Shown here piece after piece: positions 17,114-24,966 of a DNA stretch of 64,000 nucleotides. The position numbers and the translations under genes were made by a program. This DNA is from an uncultured Poribacteria bacterium (GTDB lineage: Bacteria; Poribacteria; WGA-4E; WGA-3G), in NCBI GenBank assembly GCA_951813545.1, contig OX638352.1, positions 5,179,966-5,243,965 of the forward strand, written 5' to 3'. The number at the start of each line of letters is the position of its first letter. Position 1 is the first letter of the stretch. The notes under the pieces are model-generated. The model was not told where the DNA came from. It ran no database searches and saw only the letters and a list, made by a program, of their open reading frames with translations.

Positions 17114-17977
17114 CTAATTCAAAGCACTCACACGCGGACGTCCTAAGAGATTCATCAACCGATCATCCGCATTTTCCAGAGCGTCTTCAGGGACAGGTAC
17201 ACCGTTGCAGAGACTAAACCGCCAATATGCCCAGTACGCTGCGTATTGCGATTGAATAATATAACGTGTTTTATTGGAAAGATTTGGTGCCCCGCGGTGC
17301 CAACACTGTGGGTCCTGCAGGTAAATGTCACCCGCCTTGCAGAAAATAGACACCGGTTTATTCCCTTCAAATTCAGGGTTTTCCTGATCGTTCGGATGCC
17401 TACCGGAGTAATGACTGCCGCGCACGTACTGCGTCGGTCCCTCCTCAATCGTATCAATATCGTTCAACGCCATCTGGACGGTAAACCACATCACAGGCAT
17501 GCGTAAGCGTGGATCGTGGCGCGGCATCTCTTCAGTAACAGGGAAATGCACCGAACCGTCCACATGCCACCGATCAATCGAGAGTCCAGGGAGATTCCGT
17601 AGAACGTTTTGACCACAAAATTTGCAGTTTTCACCGACAATCGCCTCCGCCAAACTTAGAATCGGTTCACGGAGAAGCATATCCCGGAAGATAGTATCGA
17701 GTTCAATCGTGTTTCGTAAAATGAAGGGTAGCGATTCCTTGGATTCAGCATGCGCACCCATCTGGATATACCTGACATCTGCCAATTCTGGATTGGTCAT
17801 CTCTGCAAGTTGTGGATCCGCGAAAAGCTCATCAGATTTGTCCCGTAGCGCGGCTACCTCTCCATCCGTCAACACACCCGGAATATGAACGAATCCATCA
17901 CGGAAGAATTGCTCGGCAATCTGTGTCGTCTTGTCTTTGCTAAAAGGTTCACCCTTGAGTATCGGACTGCTTGCCAT
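17114..17977 (-). CDS. Phytanoyl-CoA dioxygenase (PhyH) family protein
   Basis: A 287-residue PhyH-family Fe(II)/2-oxoglutarate oxygenase. The facial triad is H138 and D140 in RWHVDGSVHF and H227 in CWHRGAPN. R238 in KTRYI is placed to bind 2-oxoglutarate. An elaborate middle section (PTQYVRGSHYSGRHPNDQEN) closes over the active site in relatives. The N-terminal IAEQFFRDGFVHIPGVL is the family start. The gene is followed by a possible propeller remnant and preceded by a sulfatase gene 36 bases upstream on the same strand, so the two may be one transcript. A PhyH-sulfatase pairing suggests processing of a sulfated organic compound, as inference. Confidence 0.92.
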   Translation of the reverse strand: MASSPILKGEPFSKDKTTQIAEQFFRDGFVHIPGVLTDGEVAALRDKSDELFADPQLAEMTNPELADVRYIQMGAHAESKESLPFILRNTIELDTIFRDMLLREPILSLAEAIVGENCKFCGQNVLRNLPGLSIDRWHVDGSVHFPVTEEMPRHDPRLRMPVMWFTVQMALNDIDTIEEGPTQYVRGSHYSGRHPNDQENPEFEGNKPVSIFCKAGDIYLQDPQCWHRGAPNLSNKTRYIIQSQYAAYWAYWRFSLCNGVPVPEDALENADDRLMNLLGRPRVSALN

Positions 17978-18013
17978 GTTGTCTCTCCTCTTAAAGGTTA
18001 TATTATTGTCAAC

Positions 18014-19471
18014 TCAATCCAAATAATCCATCTCTGGTAGTAGGTTCCAACGGTACTGGTCTGTGGGTTGCGTGTTACGTCCCCACCTACCGAGAATTTG
18101 TGTGTCCGCACGTTTCGCTTCCATCTGCGCTGCGACCCAATCTGGATCCCAACCGTCCAAGACCTTTTCCATCAATTGTGCTAAGATGTCTCGGCACGCT
18201 GGAGCGTCAGCACGATCATTTAACTCGTTCGGATCTTCCTTCAGATTGAAAAGCTGCGGTGGTTGATCGTGGTAGTAGTTCAACTTCCAATCTCCATCCC
18301 GAACCATTCGGTGATAACAACCGTCATCGGTACAATACTCAGAGAAGGCGATGTCCTCCCATTGTGTATCTTCGCCACGGAGAAGGGGTAAGGTGCTTCG
18401 CCCACGGGAATGCGGCAAAGGTGGTGCATCAAGCGCATCAAGCATCGTCGCATTCAAATCCAATGAACTGACAACACGATCACACCGAACGCCTTCCGGT
18501 AAAGCACCACGCCACGATAAAATTGCAGGGACCTTCACCGAATGCTCATAAAACGTTTGTTTCCACCAAAGCCCATGTTCACCGATCTGCTCGCCATGAT
18601 CCGAACTATAGAAGATGAGGGTGTCCTCATCCAACCCATTTTCTCGGAGTGCCTCCAAGATCTGCCCAATCATCATGTCCATCCGCGTTACCAACGCCCA
18701 ATACGCCGTGCGTGCGCGGATAATCTCTACCTCGGAGACCTCAACAATCCCACACTTTTCGCGCCACCACTGAAAGTAAGGATGCAACGCCTCTGAAAAA
18801 GGTTCAGGATTTTGGGGCATCGTCATCAGTCCTTCATAAAGTTGATAATCCTCCTGACGCGCGACAAAAGGCTGATGCGGCAGCATAAACCCGACAGAAA
18901 TCGAAAAGGGTGTGTCCAAAAGTCCTGCTCGTTTTTGAACACCGAGCCGATTGAGATAATCGACTGTTGCAGCAGTGACATCCTCATCGTGAACCTGATA
19001 GGCACTCTGCCCTGCCCCCGATTTCTCAAGGCTCACACGCGCTGGTCCCGCAGTCCCAGACAGTTCGCCATGGTCAACCCCGCCTCCACCATGATAGTTC
19101 GGTCCATGGTCGCCTACGAGGCGTTCGGCATATCCGTGCAGCTGATCCGGTCCGAGTGCATGCATCCGTCCAATAAGCACAGGTTGATAGCCTACTGCAC
19201 CCATCGCATGCGCGAAAGTGGGAATCCCGGAATCGAGCACATGGCTGTTGGTCCATACCGCATTCTCGTAAGGGTAACGTCCGCTCAACATTGACATCCG
19301 GGACGGTACACAGATCGGAGATGGACAATAAACATTTTCAAACACCACCCCTTCGGCAGCAAGACTATCGAGATGAGGCGTTTCGACCAACTGATCGCCG
19401 TAACAACCGGTTACGTAAGGGTTGTGTTGGTCGGAATGGATATAGAGTAGATTGGGACCTGGCGTAGGCAT
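18014..19471 (-). CDS. Sulfatase with formylglycine motif
   Basis: A 485-residue type I sulfatase that would remove sulfate esters after its cysteine is converted to formylglycine. The modification motif is CVPSR at 54-58 (C54). Other sulfatase elements are HSDQHN at the metal site, SMLSGRYPYEN after the motif, and FYSSDHGEQIGEHGLW with the metal-binding D and H. The ATG at 19471 is chosen rather than an in-frame ATG 39 bases upstream because CACAAAGGAGTTGAG gives a good ribosome-binding site and the protein begins MPTPGPNLLYIHSDQH. No signal peptide is evident, suggesting a cytoplasmic enzyme. It is immediately upstream of a PhyH gene on the same strand. Confidence 0.92.
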   Translation of the reverse strand: MPTPGPNLLYIHSDQHNPYVTGCYGDQLVETPHLDSLAAEGVVFENVYCPSPICVPSRMSMLSGRYPYENAVWTNSHVLDSGIPTFAHAMGAVGYQPVLIGRMHALGPDQLHGYAERLVGDHGPNYHGGGGVDHGELSGTAGPARVSLEKSGAGQSAYQVHDEDVTAATVDYLNRLGVQKRAGLLDTPFSISVGFMLPHQPFVARQEDYQLYEGLMTMPQNPEPFSEALHPYFQWWREKCGIVEVSEVEIIRARTAYWALVTRMDMMIGQILEALRENGLDEDTLIFYSSDHGEQIGEHGLWWKQTFYEHSVKVPAILSWRGALPEGVRCDRVVSSLDLNATMLDALDAPPLPHSRGRSTLPLLRGEDTQWEDIAFSEYCTDDGCYHRMVRDGDWKLNYYHDQPPQLFNLKEDPNELNDRADAPACRDILAQLMEKVLDGWDPDWVAAQMEAKRADTQILGRWGRNTQPTDQYRWNLLPEMDYLD

Positions 19472-19573
19472 CTCAACTCCTTTGTGAAATTTCAGCAGAT
19501 TTGCTTTCATTATACATACCGGCAGGTTTTTGTCAAGAGCGGAAAATCCTCTCGGTAAGGTGCGATGTTAACC

Positions 19574-19607
19574 GTCTGAATCAGGATTTACAGGATTCAA
19601 GGATTTT
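19574..19607. repeat. Dispersed repeat, GTCTGAATCAGGATT type
   Basis: GTCTGAATCAGGATT followed by ACAGGATT and AAGGATTTT recurs in inverted orientation at 28801-28829, where it forms the end of a coding region. It is a short dispersed intergenic repeat; only two copies are visible here. Confidence 0.5.
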
Positions 19608-19630
19608 AGAATTACTTGGATACCATAATT

Positions 19631-19652
19631 GGCGAGGTTAGGAAACCTCGCC
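19631..19652. repeat. REP-like palindrome GGCGAGGTT/AACCTCGCC
   Basis: A perfect 9-bp stem with a 4-base loop, followed by AGCGGTGGGAGG. Other copies of the same palindrome occur at 22556, 38387, 49088 and 57136, plus a degenerate one at 23639, all intergenic. The preceding ATTACTTGGAT resembles the left end of the element at 22519. Confidence 0.75.
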
Positions 19653-19771
19653 AGCGGTGGGAGGACGCTTCCCACTCGCTATTCACCATAAATGCTTTTA
19701 AACAGCTGCCAGGGTCATTCAATTGTAGGTTTTTTGTGTTATATTTTTCACGGGTGTTAATACTTCAGATA

Positions 19772-19807
19772 AGCAGAAGTCGCGTGACATTTCACGCGAC
19801 TTCTGCT
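19772..19807 (+). promoter_or_regulatory. Perfect 16-bp hairpin in the ISAs1 leader
   Basis: AGCAGAAGTCGCGTGA (19772-19787) and TCACGCGACTTCTGCT (19792-19807) pair perfectly around a four-base loop CATT. It lies between the left end of the element and the transposase gene. It could be a transcriptional attenuator against read-through from outside or a binding site for transposase. No T run follows directly. Confidence 0.7.
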
Positions 19808-19849
19808 ATACTTCACCATAAAAAGTAGCACACTTTTGAGGTGAAGTAT
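19808..19849 (+). promoter_or_regulatory. Hairpin that sequesters the transposase start site
   Basis: ATACTTCACC (19808-19817) pairs with GGTGAAGTAT (19840-19849), with an inner AAAAGT/ACTTTT stem. The right arm contains the ribosome-binding site GAGGTGAAG and the first two bases of the ATG (19848-19850). In RNA started upstream of 19808 the start region is buried, as known for other insertion sequences that resist activation by read-through transcription. Confidence 0.65.
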
Positions 19850-21026
19850 GACAAGAACTTCTTCCTGCCACTTAGTTGATATGTTAGCAGAAGTGCCAGA
19901 TCCCCGCAAGAAAAAAGGGCTCCGGCATCCGTTAGCCTCGATGCTTGCGCTCACGGTTGTCGGTCTCTTGTGTGGTCAACGCAGCTATACACAGCTTGCC
20001 AAATGGGCGCGGCTCCACCCTTGCCTTCGAAACGCCTTGGGGTTCACGGCGAAACAAACCCCGGCGGCATCAACGTTTCATTATCTCTATCGGCGTCTTG
20101 ACATCGCCACTGTAGAAAAGACGCTCACGCAGTGGACGACACAGACTTTAGCAAGTTTGCGCATTTCCACATCTAACTTGAAGGGACTTGCGATAGATGG
20201 TAAAACCTTAGGCAACAGTCATCCCGAAGATGCCCGCAGGACCCATCTGCTCGCAGCCGTCTTTCATGAGTTAGGCATCCCTGTCGCAGAATGTGCGGTG
20301 AGTGAAAAGAGCAATGAAATCCCTGTTTCCATTGAACTCTTGAAAGCGTTTGATGTCTCAGGTCTCGTCATCACAACGGACGCACTTTTGACCCAACGTA
20401 AGTTCTGTCAACAAATCCTTGATGCTCAAGCAGATTACTGCCTCCCCGTCAAAGCGAATCAGAAGCAGTTATATGAGGATATTCGAGACCTCTTTGAACC
20501 CTTGGATGAAACAGATCCACCCGAAGTGGAACACCGCCGGTTTGAAAATCTTCACGCAGAAGTCGGCGCACATCTTCAAACGTATACGAATACAGAAGAC
20601 GCAAAAGGCAGGATTACCACTCGCACCCTCACCACAAGCACTCTCTTGACCGAACATACCGACTGGCCGGGGCTACAACAAGTTTATCAATACACCACAC
20701 ACCAGAAACAGAAAAGCACCGCACACGTCAAGGGTTTCCACGTGCAGTATGGCATCACGAGTCTATCACCTGAACGCGCCTCGGCAGCTGACTTGCTCAA
20801 ACTCCGACGCCAACACTGGACGATTGAGAATAAACTCCATTGGATCCGAGATGCCGTCTTTCAAGAGGACGCCTCAACCGTCAGAACAGGTGTGCTCCCC
20901 CAAGTCATGGCAGCTTTGCGAAACACCGCAATCTCCGTCTTACGATTCACTGGACATACTAAAATCACCGACGCACTTCAACTTTTCGCCGCAAAACCTA
21001 TACTCGCAGTTAACATCATAAAATGA
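19848..21026 (+). CDS. ISAs1-family transposase
   Basis: A 392-residue transposase of the ISAs1 family. The N-terminal associated domain includes DPRKKKGLRHPLASMLALTV and QRSYTQLAKWAR. The catalytic part contains LAIDGKTLGNS with the first Asp, VITTDALLTQRKFCQQIL with the second, and WTIENKLHWIRDAVFQEDAS with the Glu region (RQHWTIENKLHW is a family hallmark). The frame is complete with no interruption. Translation probably depends on escape from a hairpin that covers its ribosome-binding site. It lies in an element with a perfect 10-bp target duplication. Confidence 0.95.
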   Translation: MTRTSSCHLVDMLAEVPDPRKKKGLRHPLASMLALTVVGLLCGQRSYTQLAKWARLHPCLRNALGFTAKQTPAASTFHYLYRRLDIATVEKTLTQWTTQTLASLRISTSNLKGLAIDGKTLGNSHPEDARRTHLLAAVFHELGIPVAECAVSEKSNEIPVSIELLKAFDVSGLVITTDALLTQRKFCQQILDAQADYCLPVKANQKQLYEDIRDLFEPLDETDPPEVEHRRFENLHAEVGAHLQTYTNTEDAKGRITTRTLTTSTLLTEHTDWPGLQQVYQYTTHQKQKSTAHVKGFHVQYGITSLSPERASAADLLKLRRQHWTIENKLHWIRDAVFQEDASTVRTGVLPQVMAALRNTAISVLRFTGHTKITDALQLFAAKPILAVNIIK

Positions 21027-21070
21027 GAAATCTTAAAATTGAATGACCCTGAAACAGCTGCACGTTCCTA

Positions 21071-21098
21071 TTGACATTTGAAAGTCTTTTGTTATAAA
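21071..21098 (+). promoter_or_regulatory. Sigma70-type promoter of the VOC protein gene
   Basis: A consensus TTGACA (21071-21076), a 16-base spacer and TATAAA (21093-21098) lie about 65 bases before the ATG at 21164. The ISAs1 element ends only 20 bases upstream of the -35 box, so the insertion separates this promoter from whatever regulated it before. Confidence 0.65.
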
Positions 21099-21163
21099 AT
21101 AAAGCCTAATTCCAACAAGCCTTTGACAGATTGAACGCATCTCACCAATAAGGAGTAACCACA

Positions 21164-21568
21164 ATGGCAGTTTTGAGACACATCGCGCTGCGGACGAAGG
21201 ATATGGAAGTCTCCCGTCGCTTTTATGAAACCATCGGTTTTGAGTTTGTAGGGTATCGAGGACGCAATGGGTTAGACCTCTCGGACGGCACGCTGAACAT
21301 GACGATTCTCCAATATAACGGTGCTGCCCGTCCACCCTTCGAGGAAGGAACAGAGTTTATCCACTTCGGTATCATTGTTGAGGATTTACCGAGCATTTAC
21401 AACACCCTCCGAGATGGTGGCTTCAAATTGATTATGGATAATGTGAAAAAAGGAGATGAGATCGACGATAACAAGCCGCCAGAACGCTCCTTCAAGGTTG
21501 CCGATCCGGACGGAAACGTTGTCGATATTACATGCGCGAAGGACGAATGGCGTGGTGTGACAGTCTAA
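21164..21568 (+). CDS. Glyoxalase/VOC superfamily protein
   Basis: A 134-residue protein of the vicinal oxygen chelate fold, with two beta-alpha-beta-beta-beta halves. It begins VLRHIALRTKDMEVSRRFYE, the standard glyoxalase/dioxygenase opening with a metal-type His (H7), and ends PDGNVVDITCAKD, the standard closing strand. Length and layout resemble glyoxalase I-like or small dioxygenase proteins; the substrate is not determinable. AAGGAGT precedes the ATG. A PhyH gene follows 48 bases downstream in the same direction, making a likely two-gene unit of metal-dependent enzymes. Confidence 0.88.
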   Translation: MAVLRHIALRTKDMEVSRRFYETIGFEFVGYRGRNGLDLSDGTLNMTILQYNGAARPPFEEGTEFIHFGIIVEDLPSIYNTLRDGGFKLIMDNVKKGDEIDDNKPPERSFKVADPDGNVVDITCAKDEWRGVTV

Positions 21569-21616
21569 ACCGAACTTCAAAACGCGGTAAGCGCATAACC
21601 TATATTGAGAAACACT

Positions 21617-22444
21617 ATGGCATTTCAATTTCAAGATTCTATGGTTAATGAATATCTCTCGCAAGGTTACCTCATCTTTCGAGGGATTGTTCCACCATCA
21701 TTGCTCACGGATTTACGCCGGGAAGCAGAGAAAGCACGCGATCTGGCACACAAGCTCAACGGGCCGCAGACGCAACGCATCCAACCCCTATCCAATTACG
21801 GCGATGAACTGGACCTGAAGCCTTTTTACAACTACACAGAGTTGCCGGAACTCCGAGATACTATCGAAAAATTGCTCGGTCCCGACTACACGCACGGTCA
21901 CGTTGATATTATGGGACTCCTCGTTGAGCCGCTTGAGCATCCGTGGCACATCGGTTGGCACCGAGATGGTGTTGTCGAAGTGCCGCTGGAAGCGCGAGAT
22001 GAAATCGTCAACGCCAAATTGGCGGAAGTCTGGCATGACTTACGTCATTTCAATCAGGTCAACTGTGCTATTTATGCGGAATCCTGTACGTGGTTTGTCC
22101 CGGGTAGCCATCTCCGCCAATGGGATATGCCCGGTGAAAAACAATCAACAAAGGACCCGAAGTTGCGGAAACCCGCTGAAGGTCAGTCCAATGCCGAGGC
22201 TGAGCGATACTGCTTAGAGCACTGTCGGCAGTTTCCGGGTGCTGTTCAGGTACATTTGGGACCAGGGGACTTCATGGTTTACCGCAATCTCGCGTGGCAC
22301 ACTGGAAACTACATTACCTACCAACCGCGCGCAACAATTCACGATGTCGTCCGTTATGAAGGAAAGAAAGACTGGAGCGACTGGCAACAGACGAAATTGG
22401 ATGCCGTCAAACGGATGAAGGAAAAACATCCGGAAGCACAGTAG
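21617..22444 (+). CDS. Phytanoyl-CoA dioxygenase (PhyH) family protein
   Basis: A 275-residue Fe(II)/2-oxoglutarate oxygenase. H115 and D117 in GWHRDGVVEVP and H228 in LAWHTGNY form the triad, and R238 in QPRATIHDV is the likely 2-oxoglutarate arginine. VNCAIYAESCTWFVPGSH is the family segment between them. The ATG at 21617 is preferred to an in-frame TTG 12 bases earlier because MAFQFQDSMVNEYLSQGYLI matches the normal start. It follows a VOC-family gene closely and shares its promoter region. Confidence 0.9.
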   Translation: MAFQFQDSMVNEYLSQGYLIFRGIVPPSLLTDLRREAEKARDLAHKLNGPQTQRIQPLSNYGDELDLKPFYNYTELPELRDTIEKLLGPDYTHGHVDIMGLLVEPLEHPWHIGWHRDGVVEVPLEARDEIVNAKLAEVWHDLRHFNQVNCAIYAESCTWFVPGSHLRQWDMPGEKQSTKDPKLRKPAEGQSNAEAERYCLEHCRQFPGAVQVHLGPGDFMVYRNLAWHTGNYITYQPRATIHDVVRYEGKKDWSDWQQTKLDAVKRMKEKHPEAQ

Positions 22445-22518
22445 AAACTTTATTACTTGGACATTGCCAATCTCTCATTTGAAACCTTAATATCCGGCGC
22501 ATCTCTGAAGCCGTAATT

Positions 22519-22663
22519 TATAGTAAAGTCTACAAGTACTTGGACATTGCAGGGAGGCGAGGATACAATCCTCGCCAGCAGCTGTGGGGTCTTTGCTTGG
22601 GTGTTTCTGTGTATTTCCCTCCTTCACTGAACAAATGTCCACATATTTTTGAACTTTACTATA
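22519..22663. repeat. MITE-like element with long imperfect inverted ends enclosing a REP palindrome
   Basis: The left end TATAGTAAAGTCTACAAGTA continues CTTGGACATT. The right end (22634-22663, reverse complement) reads TATAGTAAAGTTCAAAAATA then TGTGGACATT, giving an imperfect inverted repeat of about 30 bp. Inside is the REP-like palindrome GGCGAGGAT-ACA-ATCCTCGCC (22556-22576). Left-end relatives adjoin the palindromes at 19631 and 49088. No coding capacity. Confidence 0.6.
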
Positions 22664-22737
22664 CTATTTTCAGAATTTAATTCAATAATACGGATTATAT
22701 ATTCTCAGAATATAGTGGCTACAGGAGAATTTATAAT

Positions 22738-23553
22738 ATGGACACGAAACAGACACAAACGAACGAAACCTTGAAGCACCGCTTCCCGCAGAAACGTCCA
22801 GATGTAAAAATTGTTGAAAGCAATGATCGCATATCCAAGGTTGACTGTCCAGAACTGCAATGGTGGTTCGTCACCCCACAGATGGGTGAACCTCATTTCC
22901 GGGTTGAGTATGATGCCAATACACTGGAACTCGACGCAATCGTAGAGATTACTCCCACTGCTCCAGCAACAATCCAAGGCATCGATTGCGTAGAACTCAG
23001 GATCAGAGAATGGTTAGCACCGAGAGACTGGCCCGCAGTATGTCCCCCGGACCTAATGTACGCAGCACTTGACGATACCCATACAAGATGGATTTCCGTT
23101 GTCGATACGATAGATGGGGAAACGGTATCCAACACAATAGGCGACGAAGGGTTTGAAGACCAGTGGGGCGGTCCCTCGAAACGACAGATTGTAGACGATG
23201 GTCGGTACCAACTTCAAGACGACGGTTCTTACAAAATTACCGAGGGTCAGGGATTCGGGGCAGGCACCTATGATGTGACAATCGGCGAAAATACTTTCCA
23301 CTGTCTCCGCGTCTTAGACGTTGACATTTCGGAGCCACACGGCGGCGAACTTGCAGAAGTATATGTCGAAAGTGGTGGACGCACAGTTTTTTTCAGACGC
23401 TATGACGGTCGCTACTTACGAGGACACGATTTAGTGAGCAAGTATCCGAACAATCGCCGTATTGTCATCAACGATGTCGTCTATGTCCACAGCGATTGCA
23501 CCGGATGGGCACACGATCAGTTGACATCTGTGTCTCTTCCCCCAACCTCTTGA
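22738..23553 (+). CDS. Hypothetical protein, function unknown
   Basis: A 271-residue soluble protein I do not recognise. It lacks a signal peptide and membrane segments. It is rich in alternating hydrophobic residues and glycine/aspartate turns (LQWWFVTPQMGEPHFRVEYD, GFGAGTYDVTIGENTFHCLR, GGELAEVYVESGGRTVFFRR), suggesting an all-beta fold. Aromatic and charged residues are frequent and there are several conserved-looking Cys and His positions, but no standard catalytic motif. It is preceded by a MITE-like element 75 bases upstream and followed by a convergent enolase-superfamily gene. Base composition and codon style resemble the neighbours, so it is probably a real gene. Confidence 0.7.
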   Translation: MDTKQTQTNETLKHRFPQKRPDVKIVESNDRISKVDCPELQWWFVTPQMGEPHFRVEYDANTLELDAIVEITPTAPATIQGIDCVELRIREWLAPRDWPAVCPPDLMYAALDDTHTRWISVVDTIDGETVSNTIGDEGFEDQWGGPSKRQIVDDGRYQLQDDGSYKITEGQGFGAGTYDVTIGENTFHCLRVLDVDISEPHGGELAEVYVESGGRTVFFRRYDGRYLRGHDLVSKYPNNRRIVINDVVYVHSDCTGWAHDQLTSVSLPPTS

Positions 23554-23638
23554 CCAGAAGCGGATTACGGATGAACCATTCCGTCAAAACAGAGTAGTGC
23601 TTTGAGAAAATAAAACTTATACAAACGTTCTCTTTGCT

Positions 23639-23658
23639 GGCGTGGTTTGAAACCTCAC
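23639..23658. repeat. Degenerate REP-like palindrome
   Basis: GGCGTGGTTTGAAACCTCAC, preceded by GCT, is a decayed copy of the GGCGAGGTT/AACCTCGCC palindrome. A second small palindrome, CGGTTTCAAACCG, follows. It lies between two convergent genes. Confidence 0.45.
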
Positions 23659-23704
23659 TATTTTTCTGTAATACCGGTTTCAAACCGTGTCCGCTGCAGC
23701 TTGT

Positions 23705-24907
23705 CTACAACCGACCAACTGTGTATGCCTCTAACAACTCTTCGTCCAAATCTACACCAAATCCAGGAGCATCGTTGAGGCTGAAAAATCCATCGTGAGG
23801 CATGGGTCGCAGGAGACGATACAACTCGTTTTCAACACCGTCGCGGGACGGACCGAAGGTCTCCGCCATACACGGCATCGGTAGGCAAGCAGTGAGATGT
23901 AAACCCCACGGTGTTCCCGCTTGATGGAGCCACGTTGGAATGTCCTGCTCAGCGGCTTCACGTGCAATCCGCAGGCACTCCGTAAAGCCGCCAGCCCAAC
24001 TGATATCGGGCTGAATCATGTTCGCCGCCTTCCAACGGAGCAACTCGCGAAACCCGTATCGTGTGAATTCATGTTCACCGGAGACAATCCAAGCCGGTTG
24101 AACATCGCGCACCAATTGCGCCATACCTGCGTAGTCGTCAAGTGGGATAGGTTCCTCAATCCATTTGAGGTCAGCTTCGACAGCGGCATCAGCAAAACGG
24201 AGCGTGTAGTCCACATCCCAACGAAGATAGATGTCTGTCATCAATTCGACATCTGCGCCGATGACCTCCCGTGCGGTGTGTATCATCTCCACATTTTCAG
24301 CAAATCCGTCCTCTCTCTCTGCAAGTCCGTTGCGAAGCGGCAGCTTGCAAGCGGCGAATCCATTCTCGGCGTAATAGCCAACATCGGCCCCCGTGGCATA
24401 GGCAGGAATCTTCAGGCGTGGCGTATCTGTGATAAGGCTATAGACAGGGGCATCCACAATCTTCCCACACAGGTCAACGAGTGCGAGTTCTATCCCGCTC
24501 AGTGCGTAAATAACCAAACCGCGCCGTCCATAAATTGAGGTAATATGATATAGATGCTCCCAAATCTCCTCAACATCAAGCGGATCACGTCCGATGACGA
24601 AGTATTGGAGGTGTTTCTCAATAATCAGTGCGCCTGCGAGTCCACCGCCGCCGAGACCGTATCCCTTTAATCCCTTATCAGTAGTGATCTCTACAATTAA
24701 TGCGCCGGCTTGTGTTGCGAAGGGACCGCGCCAATCGACATGCGCCGTCTGAGAAGTAGGCTTTTGCCACTGCCCCTTGGCGAATCCCAAACTGGGCATT
24801 GCACGAGGGTTCAGATTGACGTGCCACGTCCGAATTCCGACGACAGTATGCCGCGTGTCCGCACGCGTTTTCCATGTAGCCGTGAGATTGTTTTCATTGG
24901 CGTGCAT
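23705..24907 (-). CDS. Mandelate racemase/muconate lactonizing enzyme family (acid-sugar dehydratase-like)
   Basis: A 400-residue enolase-superfamily enzyme. The C-terminal barrel shows the three metal ligands in their usual settings: D in LMTDIYLRWD, E in KWIEEPIPLDD and E in VSGEHEFTRYG. A basic residue precedes them in FAACKLPLRNG and a candidate catalytic His lies in PTWLHQAGTPWG. This pattern is closest to the rhamnonate dehydratase-like subgroup, which dehydrates acid sugars to 2-keto-3-deoxy acids. A lyase role in acid-sugar breakdown is therefore likely, with the exact substrate unknown. A DUF6785 membrane protein gene lies 59 bases upstream on the same strand, so transport and breakdown may be linked. 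Confidence 0.9.
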   Translation of the reverse strand: MHANENNLTATWKTRADTRHTVVGIRTWHVNLNPRAMPSLGFAKGQWQKPTSQTAHVDWRGPFATQAGALIVEITTDKGLKGYGLGGGGLAGALIIEKHLQYFVIGRDPLDVEEIWEHLYHITSIYGRRGLVIYALSGIELALVDLCGKIVDAPVYSLITDTPRLKIPAYATGADVGYYAENGFAACKLPLRNGLAEREDGFAENVEMIHTAREVIGADVELMTDIYLRWDVDYTLRFADAAVEADLKWIEEPIPLDDYAGMAQLVRDVQPAWIVSGEHEFTRYGFRELLRWKAANMIQPDISWAGGFTECLRIAREAAEQDIPTWLHQAGTPWGLHLTACLPMPCMAETFGPSRDGVENELYRLLRPMPHDGFFSLNDAPGFGVDLDEELLEAYTVGRL

Positions 24908-24966
24908 AATGTAATTCCTTTAAGAGTCTCGCCTTAATGGTAACTGTAGTTTACGATGTCCACAGA

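Larger units (their letters stand above)
19710..21051 (+). mobile_element. Intact ISAs1-family insertion sequence with 10-bp target duplication
   Basis: The element is 1,342 bp. The ends are inverted repeats starting CAGGGTCATTCAATT (19710-19724, and the reverse complement of 21037-21051). The 10-bp sequence AAACAGCTGC directly flanks it on both sides (19700-19709 and 21052-21061), the target-site duplication length expected for ISAs1-family elements. It encodes one full-length transposase preceded by two strong hairpins. Identical flanks and an uninterrupted frame point to a recent insertion. Confidence 0.95.

Noticed and set aside
23921-24538. 205-codon plus-strand frame
   Set aside because: Antisense to the enolase-superfamily gene, whose catalytic motifs are intact.
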